The notes under the pieces were generated by a model. It was not told where the DNA came from, ran no database searches, and worked only from the letters and a program-made list of their open reading frames with translations. 7,338 nt of DNA from Oscillospiraceae bacterium (GTDB lineage Bacteria > Bacillota > Clostridia > Oscillospirales > Oscillospiraceae). Within the stretch, counting starts at the first letter, position 1, and every line of letters begins with the position of its first letter. Where the stretch lies: contig JAGBGB010000053.1 in NCBI GenBank assembly GCA_017936205.1, positions 1 through 7,338 on the forward strand. The letters are read 5' to 3'. The translations under genes were made by a program, and so were the position numbers. Below are positions 1-6,582 of this stretch, one piece after another.

Positions 1-709
1 CCTGGGCCCCACAAGCGACGTCTATGCTCGTCAGGCTTTGATGTACACCATCAACCGTCCTGAGTTCGCACAGACCTTCACCGGCGGCTACGGCTCCGTC
101 GTTCACGGACCCTACTACACCGGTTACTCTGCATACAAGGCAGTTGAGGATGAGATCGTCCTGAACCCCTATGCATACAGCTCTGACACTGCTATCGCTG
201 TTCTGGAAGAGGGCGGCTGGATCTACAACGACAAGGGTCAGGAATTCGTTCCCGGCACCGATGCTGTTCGTTACAAGAAGCTGTCCGGCTACGAGCTGTC
301 CAAGCAGAACATCATGTATGCTACCACCGACGGCGCATACAAGACCCTGAAGATCAACGGCGAGTACTACATGCCTCTGGCAATCAACTGGTACGGCACT
401 CAGCCCAACGAGGTTACCGACCAGCTGATCACTGCATGGCAGACCAACCCCAACGCTACCACTGAGATCGGTGCATACATCACCTACACCAGCTGCGACT
501 TCGCAACCGGCCTGTACGGCGAGTATCTGCAGATCGAAGAGTACGGCTGGGACGGCGTTGCTAAGTGCTGCGGTATCAACTATGCTACCGGCTTCACCAG
601 TGCAATCTATGACTTCTCCTTCAAATTCACCATCGATCCCGAGATGTACGCTGACTACAGCCGTGCATATGTCATGGACGAGGCTGACTTCTGGGAGAAC
701 TACCAGTAA
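1..709 (+). CDS. oppA: Peptide-binding protein of a peptide ABC importer (SBP family 5), 3' part only
   Basis: This is the C-terminal 235 residues of an extracellular solute-binding protein, read in the frame starting at base 2; the start, signal peptide and lipobox lie outside the window. The family 5 pattern is visible at the left edge as SDVYARQALMYTINRPEF (the 'VRQAL-YAIDR' block), then NPYAYSSDTAIAVLEEGGW (the 'AK-LL-EAGW' block), VRYKKL, and a second-lobe segment with MPLAINWYGTQPNEVTDQL and INYATGFTSAIYD. Such proteins deliver peptides to OppB/OppC, which fits the permease and ATPase genes that follow. The protein stops at WENYQ, soon after the block DPEMYADYSRAYVMDEADF. As I know the family, homologues usually continue for several tens of residues here, with a tryptophan-rich helix and a 'PLYSN-YYD'-like strand, so the C-terminus looks short. 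No out-of-frame continuation is visible. The exact ligand cannot be read from this part. Confidence 0.88.
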   Translation, partial: LGPTSDVYARQALMYTINRPEFAQTFTGGYGSVVHGPYYTGYSAYKAVEDEIVLNPYAYSSDTAIAVLEEGGWIYNDKGQEFVPGTDAVRYKKLSGYELSKQNIMYATTDGAYKTLKINGEYYMPLAINWYGTQPNEVTDQLITAWQTNPNATTEIGAYITYTSCDFATGLYGEYLQIEEYGWDGVAKCCGINYATGFTSAIYDFSFKFTIDPEMYADYSRAYVMDEADFWENYQ

Positions 710-760
710 TCTGTAGCTTTTCGCTCTGAAAAGTGCATGTAATTCGCAATAACTAAACAA

Positions 761-793
761 AATAGGAAGGGCACTCACACTGCCCTTCCTATT
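761..793 (+). terminator. Strong hairpin after oppA, without a downstream U-tract on the + strand
   Basis: AATAGGAAGGGCA (761-773) pairs perfectly with TGCCCTTCCTATT (781-793) across a 7-base loop, giving a 13-bp stem 51 bases after the oppA stop. The bases that follow, GCCACTC, are not U-rich, so full termination on the + strand is doubtful. A partial terminator or a hairpin protecting the oppA 3' end is more likely, either of which would leave more binding-protein mRNA than permease mRNA, as is known for many importer operons. Read on the - strand, the stem is followed by TTTGTTTAGTT, which is more terminator-like. Confidence 0.6.
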
Positions 794-802
794 GCCACTC
801 AT

Positions 803-950
803 AAAGACTCCCGTTGATTTTGCGGGGAACCTGGCTGGGGCGGCAACGCCCCATGCTTAGGTAGGCACTGGTTTGCAGCAAAAGGAGTCTTTTTGCTGTA
901 AATCAGTGCTTGCGTAAGCAGCGGCTTTGGTTTACATCCGCATTTACAGC
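803..950 (+). ncRNA. Candidate switching RNA leader upstream of oppB
   Basis: Two incompatible folds can be drawn by hand. Fold A is a long hairpin: 854-859 pairs with 915-920, and 861-883 with 891-913 (four G-U pairs, one G-G mismatch at 860/914). Its 7-base loop GGAGTCT (884-890) is exactly complementary to AGACTCC at 805-811. Fold B pairs 803-811 with 884-892 and 895-903 (GCTGTAAAT) with 942-950 (ATTTACAGC). The latter encloses two small hairpins (907-911 with 916-920; 921-924 with 938-941), a neat three-way junction ending 14 bases before the oppB ribosome binding site. A TGGGGCG-GCAA-CGCCCCA hairpin (836-853) fits both. I recognise no known riboswitch class. A decayed palindromic repeat is the main alternative. 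Confidence 0.4.
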
Positions 951-964
951 CGGAAATTCAGATT

Positions 965-970
965 GGAGGA
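965..970 (+). promoter_or_regulatory. Ribosome binding site that sets the oppB start
   Basis: GGAGGA lies 5 bases before the ATG at 976. It favours that ATG over the in-frame TTG at 910, which would add 22 residues (starting MRKQRLWF) that do not resemble an OppB N-terminus, and which falls inside the structured leader. Confidence 0.85.
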
Positions 971-975
971 TTCTA

Positions 976-1995
976 ATGGGCAAATATGTACTAAAGCGAC
1001 TGCTGTATATCGTAGTCGTGTTCCTGATCCTCTCGTTCATGATTTACATGATTTATAACATGCTGCCCATCGACAAGGCAGCAGAAATGGCCCACAATGA
1101 GATCAAGGCAAACAGACTCCTGAATTATGACGAGAGATATCAATTCTGGCAAGAAAAATTAGGTCTTAACGGTACCAAGATCGAGAGATATTTAAGATGG
1201 CTGGGTGTGTATCCCTATGCTGACGGCAGCTATAACGGCTTGTTCCAGGGCAACTTGGGTCAGTCCTCCCAGTATGGTAAGCCTGTTTCTGAGGTTATTA
1301 TTGAACCGATGAAGAATACCATCTTTATTAACATTTTCTCGGTTATCTTAGCTTTAGGCATTACCATCCCCCTAGGCATTTTCTGTGCTGTAAAGCGCGG
1401 AAGCAAGCGTGATGTGGGAGTACAGGTCGGTACTCTCGTCGGCTATAGCTTGCCTACATTTATTGTTGCAATTGTATTTATCTGGCTATTTGCAGTGGTT
1501 TTAGGCTGGTTCCCGGTTTCGGGTATGCAGACTGCAGGTAGCTTGGAGTGGTCCTCCTGGGATCGCTTCTGGGACAAGATGTACCATTTGTCTCTGCCCC
1601 TGATCGTAATGACCTTTACCTCTCTGGGCGGCATGACCCGTTATGTCCGTGCCTCCATGATCGAGGCTCTGAGCATGGACTGCATCCGTACTGCCCGTGC
1701 AAAGGGTCTGCGTGAGAGAGTGGTTATTTACTCCCACGCATGGCGGAATGCTCTGCTTCCTGTTACCATCCTGATCATTGGCTGGTTCCTGAGCATCTTC
1801 TCCGGCTCCCTGATGATCGAGAACATTTTCGCTCTGAACGGCATTGGCAGAACCTATTATACTGCCCTGCAGGCAAGCGATAACGAGATCGTTCTCGCTC
1901 TGCAGATGTTCTATATTTCCATCTCTCTGGTAGGCAACCTGTTGACTGACCTGATCTATGGTCTGGTTGATCCCAGAATCCGTGTCAATAAGTAA
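976..1995 (+). CDS. oppB: Oligopeptide ABC transporter permease OppB
   Basis: One of two channel-forming permeases of the peptide importer, 339 residues from the chosen ATG, a normal OppB length. It begins MGKYVLKRLLYIVVV, a typical OppB start with a first membrane helix at about 9-29. A long extracellular loop (about 30-112) follows, containing the family's 'LGL...RYLRWL...GNLGQS...PVSEVI' pattern. Further hydrophobic segments lie near 115-139, 150-178, 203-220, 258-282 and 306-330. The cytoplasmic EAA loop that docks on an ATPase is at about 230-262 (ALSMDCIRTARAKGLRERVV, then RNALLP). The protein ends with the usual GLVDPRIR. It is followed 17 bases later by oppC. The start is set by GGAGGA at 965-970. 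Nothing is missing; codon use shows more TTA in the first third than in the neighbouring genes, which may not mean anything. Confidence 0.95.
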   Translation: MGKYVLKRLLYIVVVFLILSFMIYMIYNMLPIDKAAEMAHNEIKANRLLNYDERYQFWQEKLGLNGTKIERYLRWLGVYPYADGSYNGLFQGNLGQSSQYGKPVSEVIIEPMKNTIFINIFSVILALGITIPLGIFCAVKRGSKRDVGVQVGTLVGYSLPTFIVAIVFIWLFAVVLGWFPVSGMQTAGSLEWSSWDRFWDKMYHLSLPLIVMTFTSLGGMTRYVRASMIEALSMDCIRTARAKGLRERVVIYSHAWRNALLPVTILIIGWFLSIFSGSLMIENIFALNGIGRTYYTALQASDNEIVLALQMFYISISLVGNLLTDLIYGLVDPRIRVNK

Positions 1996-2012
1996 GGAAG
2001 GAGGGTATCGTT

Positions 2013-3956
2013 ATGTCAAAAGAAAAGAATCAGGATACCCGTAAGGGCTTCTTTGCTACCTTAGGCCGTTGGGGCAGAAGAATGTTCTTCGGCGCAAGCA
2101 AGGAATTGACCATGGACGAGATGCTGGCTGTTGAGAAGCTGGAAAGCCCCTCCCGCCTTGCGGTCAAGGCATTCTTCCGTCGCAAGCTGGCGGTGGTTGC
2201 ACTGATCGTGCTGGTTTCTCTGTTCCTGTTCGTATTCATTGGACCCCTTGCGGTTCCCATGGATTTGAACTACACCGATCCCCTTCAGGCAAACATTGCT
2301 CCCAATTATTCCTTCTTGAAGGTACCGGGAGAGTTAGAGAACAATATTAAGAACATCAATGGCTTTGCCGACTTCACCGTTGGTGTCAGCAAGGACAATG
2401 ATTTCTTCCTCTGGGGCAATACCAAGAACACCCTGACCAATGTGGATTTCGAGATCTATCCCGAAGAGATCCAGCCCGGTAAGATTGCTCATGCTGCTGC
2501 AGGCTCCGACCATATCATGGTTATTACCACGGATGGTAAGCTGGTAGGCTGGGGCAACTCCAACAATGGTCAGTACGGTATTGTGAAGAACGAGACCGAT
2601 CCCTATATTCAGATGCCTGACCATCTCCTCAATGGTACCATCGATCCCGATCAGGTCAAGCAGCTCATTGCCGGTTACCAGTGTAATGTTCTGGTTATGA
2701 AGGACGGCACCATGAGCGTTTGGGGCAACAAGAATGCCATGCTCAGCCTGGACGAGATGAACCGTAAGTTCACCGAGGGCATTGAGAAGGTCGCTCTGTC
2801 TAACTACTATGCAATTATGCTCCGTGAGGATGGCACTGTATCCGGCGGTCAGACCCTGACCTTCAATATGCAGTCTGCCTACTCCACTGCCGACGGTAAC
2901 ATTAAGAATCTGCGAACCTACCTGAAGGATCGCACGGTTCAGGATATCGCTGCTACCAATAACTGCTATGCTCTGGTTATGGATGACGGTAGCCTGGTTG
3001 TATTCGGTGCTGCCGAATACGGCGAGAAGGATGTTCCCACTCTGCCCAACGGTGAGAAGTTCGCCGAGATCTATGCAGGTACTCGTCACTTCGTCGCCAT
3101 TTCCGATGCAGGGAATGTTTACGCCTGGGGCCATAACGATGGCGGTCAGACAGAGGTCAACGGCATGTCCGCAGACCAGATCTTCACCGGCTCTAAGCAG
3201 ACCTATCTGGTCAATGCTGAAGGTGAGCTCACCGAGAAGGTCGGCTTCAAGGGTTACCTCATGGGTACCGATGGCCGTGGTCGTGATGTATTCACCAGAA
3301 TTATCCACGGTGGTAAGATGACTATGACCGTTGGTGCGGTTGCTGTTATCGTATCTACCATCATTGCAATTATCGTGGGCTGTGTCTCCGGTTACTTCGG
3401 CGGATGGGTCGATATGCTTCTGATGCGTATTACTGAGATCTTCTCCTCCATCCCCTTCCTGCCCTTTGCAATGCTTCTTTCCTATGTTATCCGTACCAAG
3501 CCCATTCCTGAGACTACCCGTATCATTATTATCATGTTCATGTTAGGTATCCTGAGCTGGACCGGTCTTGCTAAGATGATCCGTGGTCAGGTTCTGGCAG
3601 AACGTGAGAAGGAATTCGTTATCGCTGCTCAGTCCATGGGCGTTAAGGAGAAGAGAATTGCCTTCAAGCACATTCTCCCCAATGTTATTTCTGTTATTCT
3701 CGTTAGCTTGACTCTGGACTTCGCCGGATGTCTGCTGACAGAATCCAGCCTGTCCTATCTGGGCTTTGGCGTCCAGCAGCCCCAGCCTACTTGGGGCAAT
3801 ATGCTCGATGGCGCCAATAATTCTCTGGTTATTCAGAACTACTGGTGGCAGTGGGTATTCCCCGCAATCTTCCTTGCAGTCGCTACCATCAGCATCAACA
3901 TTATCGGCGACACCCTGCGTGATGTTCTTGATCCCAAGAGCAGCCAGGAAAGATAA
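2013..3956 (+). CDS. oppC: Oligopeptide ABC transporter permease OppC with an inserted RCC1-like beta-propeller
   Basis: Second permease of the importer, 647 residues, about twice the usual OppC length of about 300. Residues 1-82 are a standard start (SPSRLAVKAFFRRKLA, membrane helix about 57-82). The standard body resumes at about 411: MGTDGRGRDVFTRIIHGGKM (the family's 'GTDelGRDvlSR' motif), helices near 438-461, 477-494, 502-520, 555-580 and 612-635, the EAA loop at about 534-557 (EFVIAAQSMG, then HILPN), and SYLGFGVQQPQPTWG. Between them, about 107-410, lie seven RCC1-like units starting near 112, 157, 215, 257, 308, 350 and 386. The best are AAGSDHIMVITTDGKLVGWG (162-181) and YAGTRHFVAISDAGNVYAWG (354-373). 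By family topology this loop is extracellular. AAGGAGG at 1998-2004 sets the start. Reading frame and codon use run through the insert unbroken, so it appears to be a genuine fusion. Confidence 0.95.
   Translation: MSKEKNQDTRKGFFATLGRWGRRMFFGASKELTMDEMLAVEKLESPSRLAVKAFFRRKLAVVALIVLVSLFLFVFIGPLAVPMDLNYTDPLQANIAPNYSFLKVPGELENNIKNINGFADFTVGVSKDNDFFLWGNTKNTLTNVDFEIYPEEIQPGKIAHAAAGSDHIMVITTDGKLVGWGNSNNGQYGIVKNETDPYIQMPDHLLNGTIDPDQVKQLIAGYQCNVLVMKDGTMSVWGNKNAMLSLDEMNRKFTEGIEKVALSNYYAIMLREDGTVSGGQTLTFNMQSAYSTADGNIKNLRTYLKDRTVQDIAATNNCYALVMDDGSLVVFGAAEYGEKDVPTLPNGEKFAEIYAGTRHFVAISDAGNVYAWGHNDGGQTEVNGMSADQIFTGSKQTYLVNAEGELTEKVGFKGYLMGTDGRGRDVFTRIIHGGKMTMTVGAVAVIVSTIIAIIVGCVSGYFGGWVDMLLMRITEIFSSIPFLPFAMLLSYVIRTKPIPETTRIIIIMFMLGILSWTGLAKMIRGQVLAEREKEFVIAAQSMGVKEKRIAFKHILPNVISVILVSLTLDFAGCLLTESSLSYLGFGVQQPQPTWGNMLDGANNSLVIQNYWWQWVFPAIFLAVATISINIIGDTLRDVLDPKSSQER
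2331..3242 (+). other. Inserted RCC1-like seven-unit domain within oppC
   Basis: This is the part of oppC coding for residues about 107-410. Each unit follows the RCC1 pattern 'V--I-aG--h---l--dG-v--WG-N--GQ-G'. Conserved WG or FG ends are seen at 134-135, 180-181, 237-238, 331-332 and 372-373, and GQ at 186-187 and 378-379. Unit 4 (257-279) keeps LREDGTVSGG but has lost the tryptophan, and unit 7 (386-407) ends in GEL without WG, as a closing blade might. Seven units match the blade number of the RCC1 fold. RCC1-type propellers are usually protein-binding platforms; what this one binds is unknown. Confidence 0.85.
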
Positions 3957-3974
3957 TAGGAGGAGGGAAATACA

Positions 3975-4994
3975 ATGTCATTATTAGAAGTAAAGAACCT
4001 TCATACCTATTTTAAGACCCGTAAGGGCATTGTTAAGGCGGTCAATGATGTTTCCTACAAGCTGGAAGCAGGTAAGACCATCGGCATCGTCGGCGAGTCC
4101 GGCTCCGGTAAGTCTGTTTCCGCTATGAGCATTCTGCAGCTTCTGGATGGCAATGGCTACATTGCCAATGGTGAGATCACCTTCGAGGGCGTGGATCTGA
4201 CCAAGCTGTCTCAGCAAGAAATGTATGAGATCCGTGGTAATAAGATCTCTGTTATTTTCCAGGAGCCAATGACCAGCCTGAACCCCATCTTCTCTATTAA
4301 GAAGCAGCTGTCTGAGCCCTTCATGATCCATCAGGGCATGAACAAGAAGCAGGCAGCAGAGAAGGCTCTGGAAATGCTCCATGCAGTCCAGATCCCCAAC
4401 CCCGAAGCAGTTCTCCGCCAGTATCCCCACCAGCTTTCCGGCGGTATGCGTCAGCGTGTTATGATCGCAATGGCTCTGGCTTGTCGTCCCAAGATCCTGA
4501 TCGCCGACGAGCCCACCACTGCTCTGGATGTTACCATTCAGGCTCAGATCCTGCGACTGATGAACGATCTGCAGCGTGATAACGGAACTGCCATTATCTT
4601 CATCACTCACGACTTAGGCGTTATCAATGAAATGGCTGACGATGTTGTTGTTATGTACTGCGGTCAGGTCGTTGAGCAGACCTCTGCAAAGGTGATCTTC
4701 ACAGATTGTCCTGTGAGCCATCCCTATACCGAGGGTCTGATGCACTCCATTCCCCGTATCGACAATGTAACCGACAAGTTAGAGCCCATTCCCGGTGCGG
4801 TTCCCCATCCTCTGGCACTTCCCAAGGGCTGCAAGTTTGCGCCTCGCTGCAAGTATGCAACCGCAAAGTGCATGGAAGAAGAACCTGCACTCTTAGAAGT
4901 CAATCCGGGTCAGAAGATCCGTTGTCATTACCCTGTAAAGGAGGTGCGTCGCAGTGAAGAGCACAGAAAAGCTATTGTCAATCAAGAACCTTAA
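3975..4994 (+). CDS. oppD: Oligopeptide ABC transporter ATP-binding protein OppD
   Basis: Cytoplasmic ATPase subunit that pairs with OppF to power peptide import; 339 residues, normal for OppD. Motifs in order: Walker A GESGSGKS (40-47), Q-loop VIFQEPMTSLNP (Q96), signature LSGGMRQR (154-161), Walker B ILIADEPTTALD (D178, catalytic E179) and H-loop THDLGV (H212). The C-terminal oligopeptide/dipeptide extension is present, with cysteines 286, 292, 299 and 317 spaced CX5CX6CX17C; in related DppD/OppD proteins this set binds a 4Fe-4S cluster. The start ATG is preceded by GGAGG at 3962-3966, 18 bases after the oppC stop. Its 3' end overlaps oppF by 41 bases and carries the oppF ribosome binding site. 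Unlike OppF, it has no insertion, so it is a useful internal comparison. Confidence 0.97.
   Translation: MSLLEVKNLHTYFKTRKGIVKAVNDVSYKLEAGKTIGIVGESGSGKSVSAMSILQLLDGNGYIANGEITFEGVDLTKLSQQEMYEIRGNKISVIFQEPMTSLNPIFSIKKQLSEPFMIHQGMNKKQAAEKALEMLHAVQIPNPEAVLRQYPHQLSGGMRQRVMIAMALACRPKILIADEPTTALDVTIQAQILRLMNDLQRDNGTAIIFITHDLGVINEMADDVVVMYCGQVVEQTSAKVIFTDCPVSHPYTEGLMHSIPRIDNVTDKLEPIPGAVPHPLALPKGCKFAPRCKYATAKCMEEEPALLEVNPGQKIRCHYPVKEVRRSEEHRKAIVNQEP
4937..4945 (+). promoter_or_regulatory. Consensus ribosome binding site for oppF inside oppD
   Basis: AAAGGAGGT matches the anti-Shine-Dalgarno sequence fully and lies 8 bases before the GTG at 4954. It decides this start over the in-frame TTG at 4975. 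It sits within the last codons of oppD, so ribosomes finishing oppD pass over it. Confidence 0.88.
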
Positions 4995-6570
4995 GAAGTA
5001 TTTCCCTGTTGCCAAGAGCAGCATCTTCCAGCGACAGCAGCTCTATGTCCGTGCCAATGAGGAGATCACCATTGATATTCACAGTGGTGAGACCTTTGGT
5101 CTGGTTGGTGAGTCCGGCTGCGGTAAGTCTACTCTGGGCCGTACCATCCTTCAGCTCTATCCTCAGACCGCCGGCAGTACCATGTACTACGGAAGAACTC
5201 TGGACGAGTTCTGCCCTCAGTATGTTGCCAAGACCATTCAGAATGCATCCAAGCTTATTGCCAAGTACCGCAAGCAGCAGGCGAAGGCAGATGCCCTGAC
5301 CAAGGATGTCGAGGCAGCAGGGGAGCAGGCTACCTTCTTCCAGCATCAGAATAGGAATCTGGCATGTGCAGAGGCTGAGACCCAGTTCAATGCCATTGTT
5401 AAGATTCTGGGCGGCTTTGCTGCTTTGGATGATCCCTCTGAGGGAACCAAGGCACTGCTCAGACGTTATAACGACAACCTAAAGCTGTTCAAGCTGAAGG
5501 AACAGGAGCGGGACATTGACGGTCAGATCGCTTTCCATGAGGCGGTTGCCAAGGAATACCGTGACGATCCCGAGACCCGTGATCCTGCGAAGGAGAAGAA
5601 GGCTCTTGACCGTGCTGAAAAGTGCCGCCAAGGGAAGGATAAGCTCCGCGGCCCCATTCAGGAGGCTATGGATGTTGTAAAGGCTGATGACGAAGAGCTC
5701 CAGCGCATCCGTGCAAAGTATGCCGGGAATGCAAAGTTCCAGGAGTATGAAAAGCTGCTGGATAACGGCATCGACCTGAGCCGTCTGAAGTATTCCGAGA
5801 TGCGGATTCTCCGCAAGGATATTCAGATCATTTTCCAGGATCCCTATTCCTCCCTGAATCCCCGTATGACCGTTGGTCAGATCATTGGCGAAGGTCTTAC
5901 CACTCATAAGTTCTTCAAGCCTCGTGATCCTAAGATGAAGGATTATATCCTCCAAGTTATGGATCGCTGCGGCCTGCAGGATTATATGCTCCATCGCTAT
6001 CCCCACCAGTTCTCCGGTGGTCAGCGTCAGCGTATTTGCATCGCCCGTGCTCTGGCTGTGCAGCCTAAGTTCATCGTTTGTGACGAATGTGTTTCTGCAC
6101 TGGACGTGTCCATCCAGTCTCAGATCATCAATCTGCTCGAGGATCTGAAGGAGAAGGATAACCTGACTTACCTCTTTATCTCCCACGACTTGTCTGTTGT
6201 TCGTTATATTTCTGACCGTATCGGCGTTATGTATCTGGGCAACATGGTGGAGCTGGGCACTGCAGAGGAGATCTTCGCAGATCCTCGCCACCCCTACACT
6301 GTGGCTCTGCTGTCCTCCATTCCCACCACGGACTCCGAGGCTGTAAAGAAGGAGCGGATCCTGCTGGAAGGCAATATTCCCAGCCCCATCCGTCCTCCCG
6401 AGGGCTGCAAGTTCCACACTCGCTGCTACATGGCTTGTGATAAGTGTAAGCGTGTGCCGCCTCCCACTGTTGAGGTCAGCCCCGGTCACTTCGTAGCTTG
6501 CCATTTCCTGGACAAGAAGATCGATGAGAAGGGTGATTACCTCTTCGAGATCCCCAAGCGCCAGGGCTAA
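4954..6570 (+). CDS. oppF: Oligopeptide ABC transporter ATP-binding protein OppF with a large helical insertion
   Basis: Partner ATPase of OppD, 538 residues against the usual 310-350. Starts at GTG with a consensus ribosome binding site at 4937-4945. Motifs: Walker A GESGCGKST (52-60), Q-loop IIFQDPYSSLNPR (Q295), signature SGGQRQR (354-360), Walker B FIVCDECVSALD (D377, catalytic E378) and H-loop SHDLSV (H411). Residue 379 is cysteine where OppD has proline; E. coli OppF also lacks this proline, so it is not a defect. The C-terminal cluster cysteines are 485, 491, 498 and 516, with an additional C495. The usual Walker A to Q-loop distance is about 55 residues (56 here in OppD) but is 243 in OppF, because residues about 84-271 are an extra charged segment. 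The standard fold resumes at DLSRLKYSEMRILRKDIQ. All catalytic residues are kept, so activity is expected. Confidence 0.95.
   Translation: MKSTEKLLSIKNLKKYFPVAKSSIFQRQQLYVRANEEITIDIHSGETFGLVGESGCGKSTLGRTILQLYPQTAGSTMYYGRTLDEFCPQYVAKTIQNASKLIAKYRKQQAKADALTKDVEAAGEQATFFQHQNRNLACAEAETQFNAIVKILGGFAALDDPSEGTKALLRRYNDNLKLFKLKEQERDIDGQIAFHEAVAKEYRDDPETRDPAKEKKALDRAEKCRQGKDKLRGPIQEAMDVVKADDEELQRIRAKYAGNAKFQEYEKLLDNGIDLSRLKYSEMRILRKDIQIIFQDPYSSLNPRMTVGQIIGEGLTTHKFFKPRDPKMKDYILQVMDRCGLQDYMLHRYPHQFSGGQRQRICIARALAVQPKFIVCDECVSALDVSIQSQIINLLEDLKEKDNLTYLFISHDLSVVRYISDRIGVMYLGNMVELGTAEEIFADPRHPYTVALLSSIPTTDSEAVKKERILLEGNIPSPIRPPEGCKFHTRCYMACDKCKRVPPPTVEVSPGHFVACHFLDKKIDEKGDYLFEIPKRQG
5203..5766 (+). other. 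Inserted charged helical segment within the OppF nucleotide-binding domain
   Basis: This is the part of oppF coding for residues about 84-271. It is rich in Lys, Glu, Ala, Gln and Arg and poor in proline and glycine, with long stretches likely to be helical (about 90-145, 165-205, 212-268) such as ASKLIAKYRKQQAKADALTK and YNDNLKLFKLKEQERDIDGQ. Breaks occur near ILGGFAALDDPSEG (151-164) and DDPETRDP (204-211). This looks like a helical hairpin or short coiled-coil bundle projecting from the ATPase beta-subdomain. I recognise no named domain. Confidence 0.75.
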
Positions 6571-6582
6571 GAGAGGGAAGCA

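Larger units (their letters stand above)
710..975 (+). other. Structured 266-base intergenic region between oppA and oppB
   Basis: No gene is seen here. From left to right it holds a weak 6-bp hairpin (717-722 with 728-733), a strong 13-bp hairpin (761-793), a local hairpin (809-813 with 823-827), a GC-rich hairpin with a GCAA tetraloop (836-853), and a long hairpin (854-920) whose 3' arm can instead pair with 942-950 just before the oppB ribosome binding site. It is the only large gap in the operon, the others being under 20 bases or overlapping. I did not see a convincing promoter in it. Confidence 0.7.

Noticed and set aside
803..950. A known riboswitch (cobalamin, TPP, c-di-GMP, ZTP, T-box)
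   Set aside because: None of the conserved core motifs of these classes was found by eye, so it is reported only as an unassigned structured RNA candidate.
910..975. Upstream TTG start for oppB adding 22 residues
   Set aside because: No ribosome binding site precedes it, it falls in the structured leader, and the added residues are unlike OppB; the ATG at 976 has GGAGGA in front.
2334..3308. A 324-codon open frame on the - strand inside the RCC1-like part of oppC
   Set aside because: It is antisense to a clear coding region. It arises from the low number of stops opposite GAG/AAG/GTT-rich codons and has no ribosome binding site or protein pattern.
2013..3956. oppC as two genes or an assembly chimera with a separate RCC1 gene
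   Set aside because: The frame runs unbroken through both junctions, codon use is uniform, and both permease halves are needed to make one normal OppC.
3984..4610. A 208-codon open frame on the - strand inside oppD
   Set aside because: Antisense to Walker A, signature and Walker B of OppD, with no independent support.
5479..6504. A 341-codon open frame on the - strand inside oppF
   Set aside because: It runs opposite the conserved ATPase motifs and its protein shows no family pattern, so it is a codon-bias shadow.
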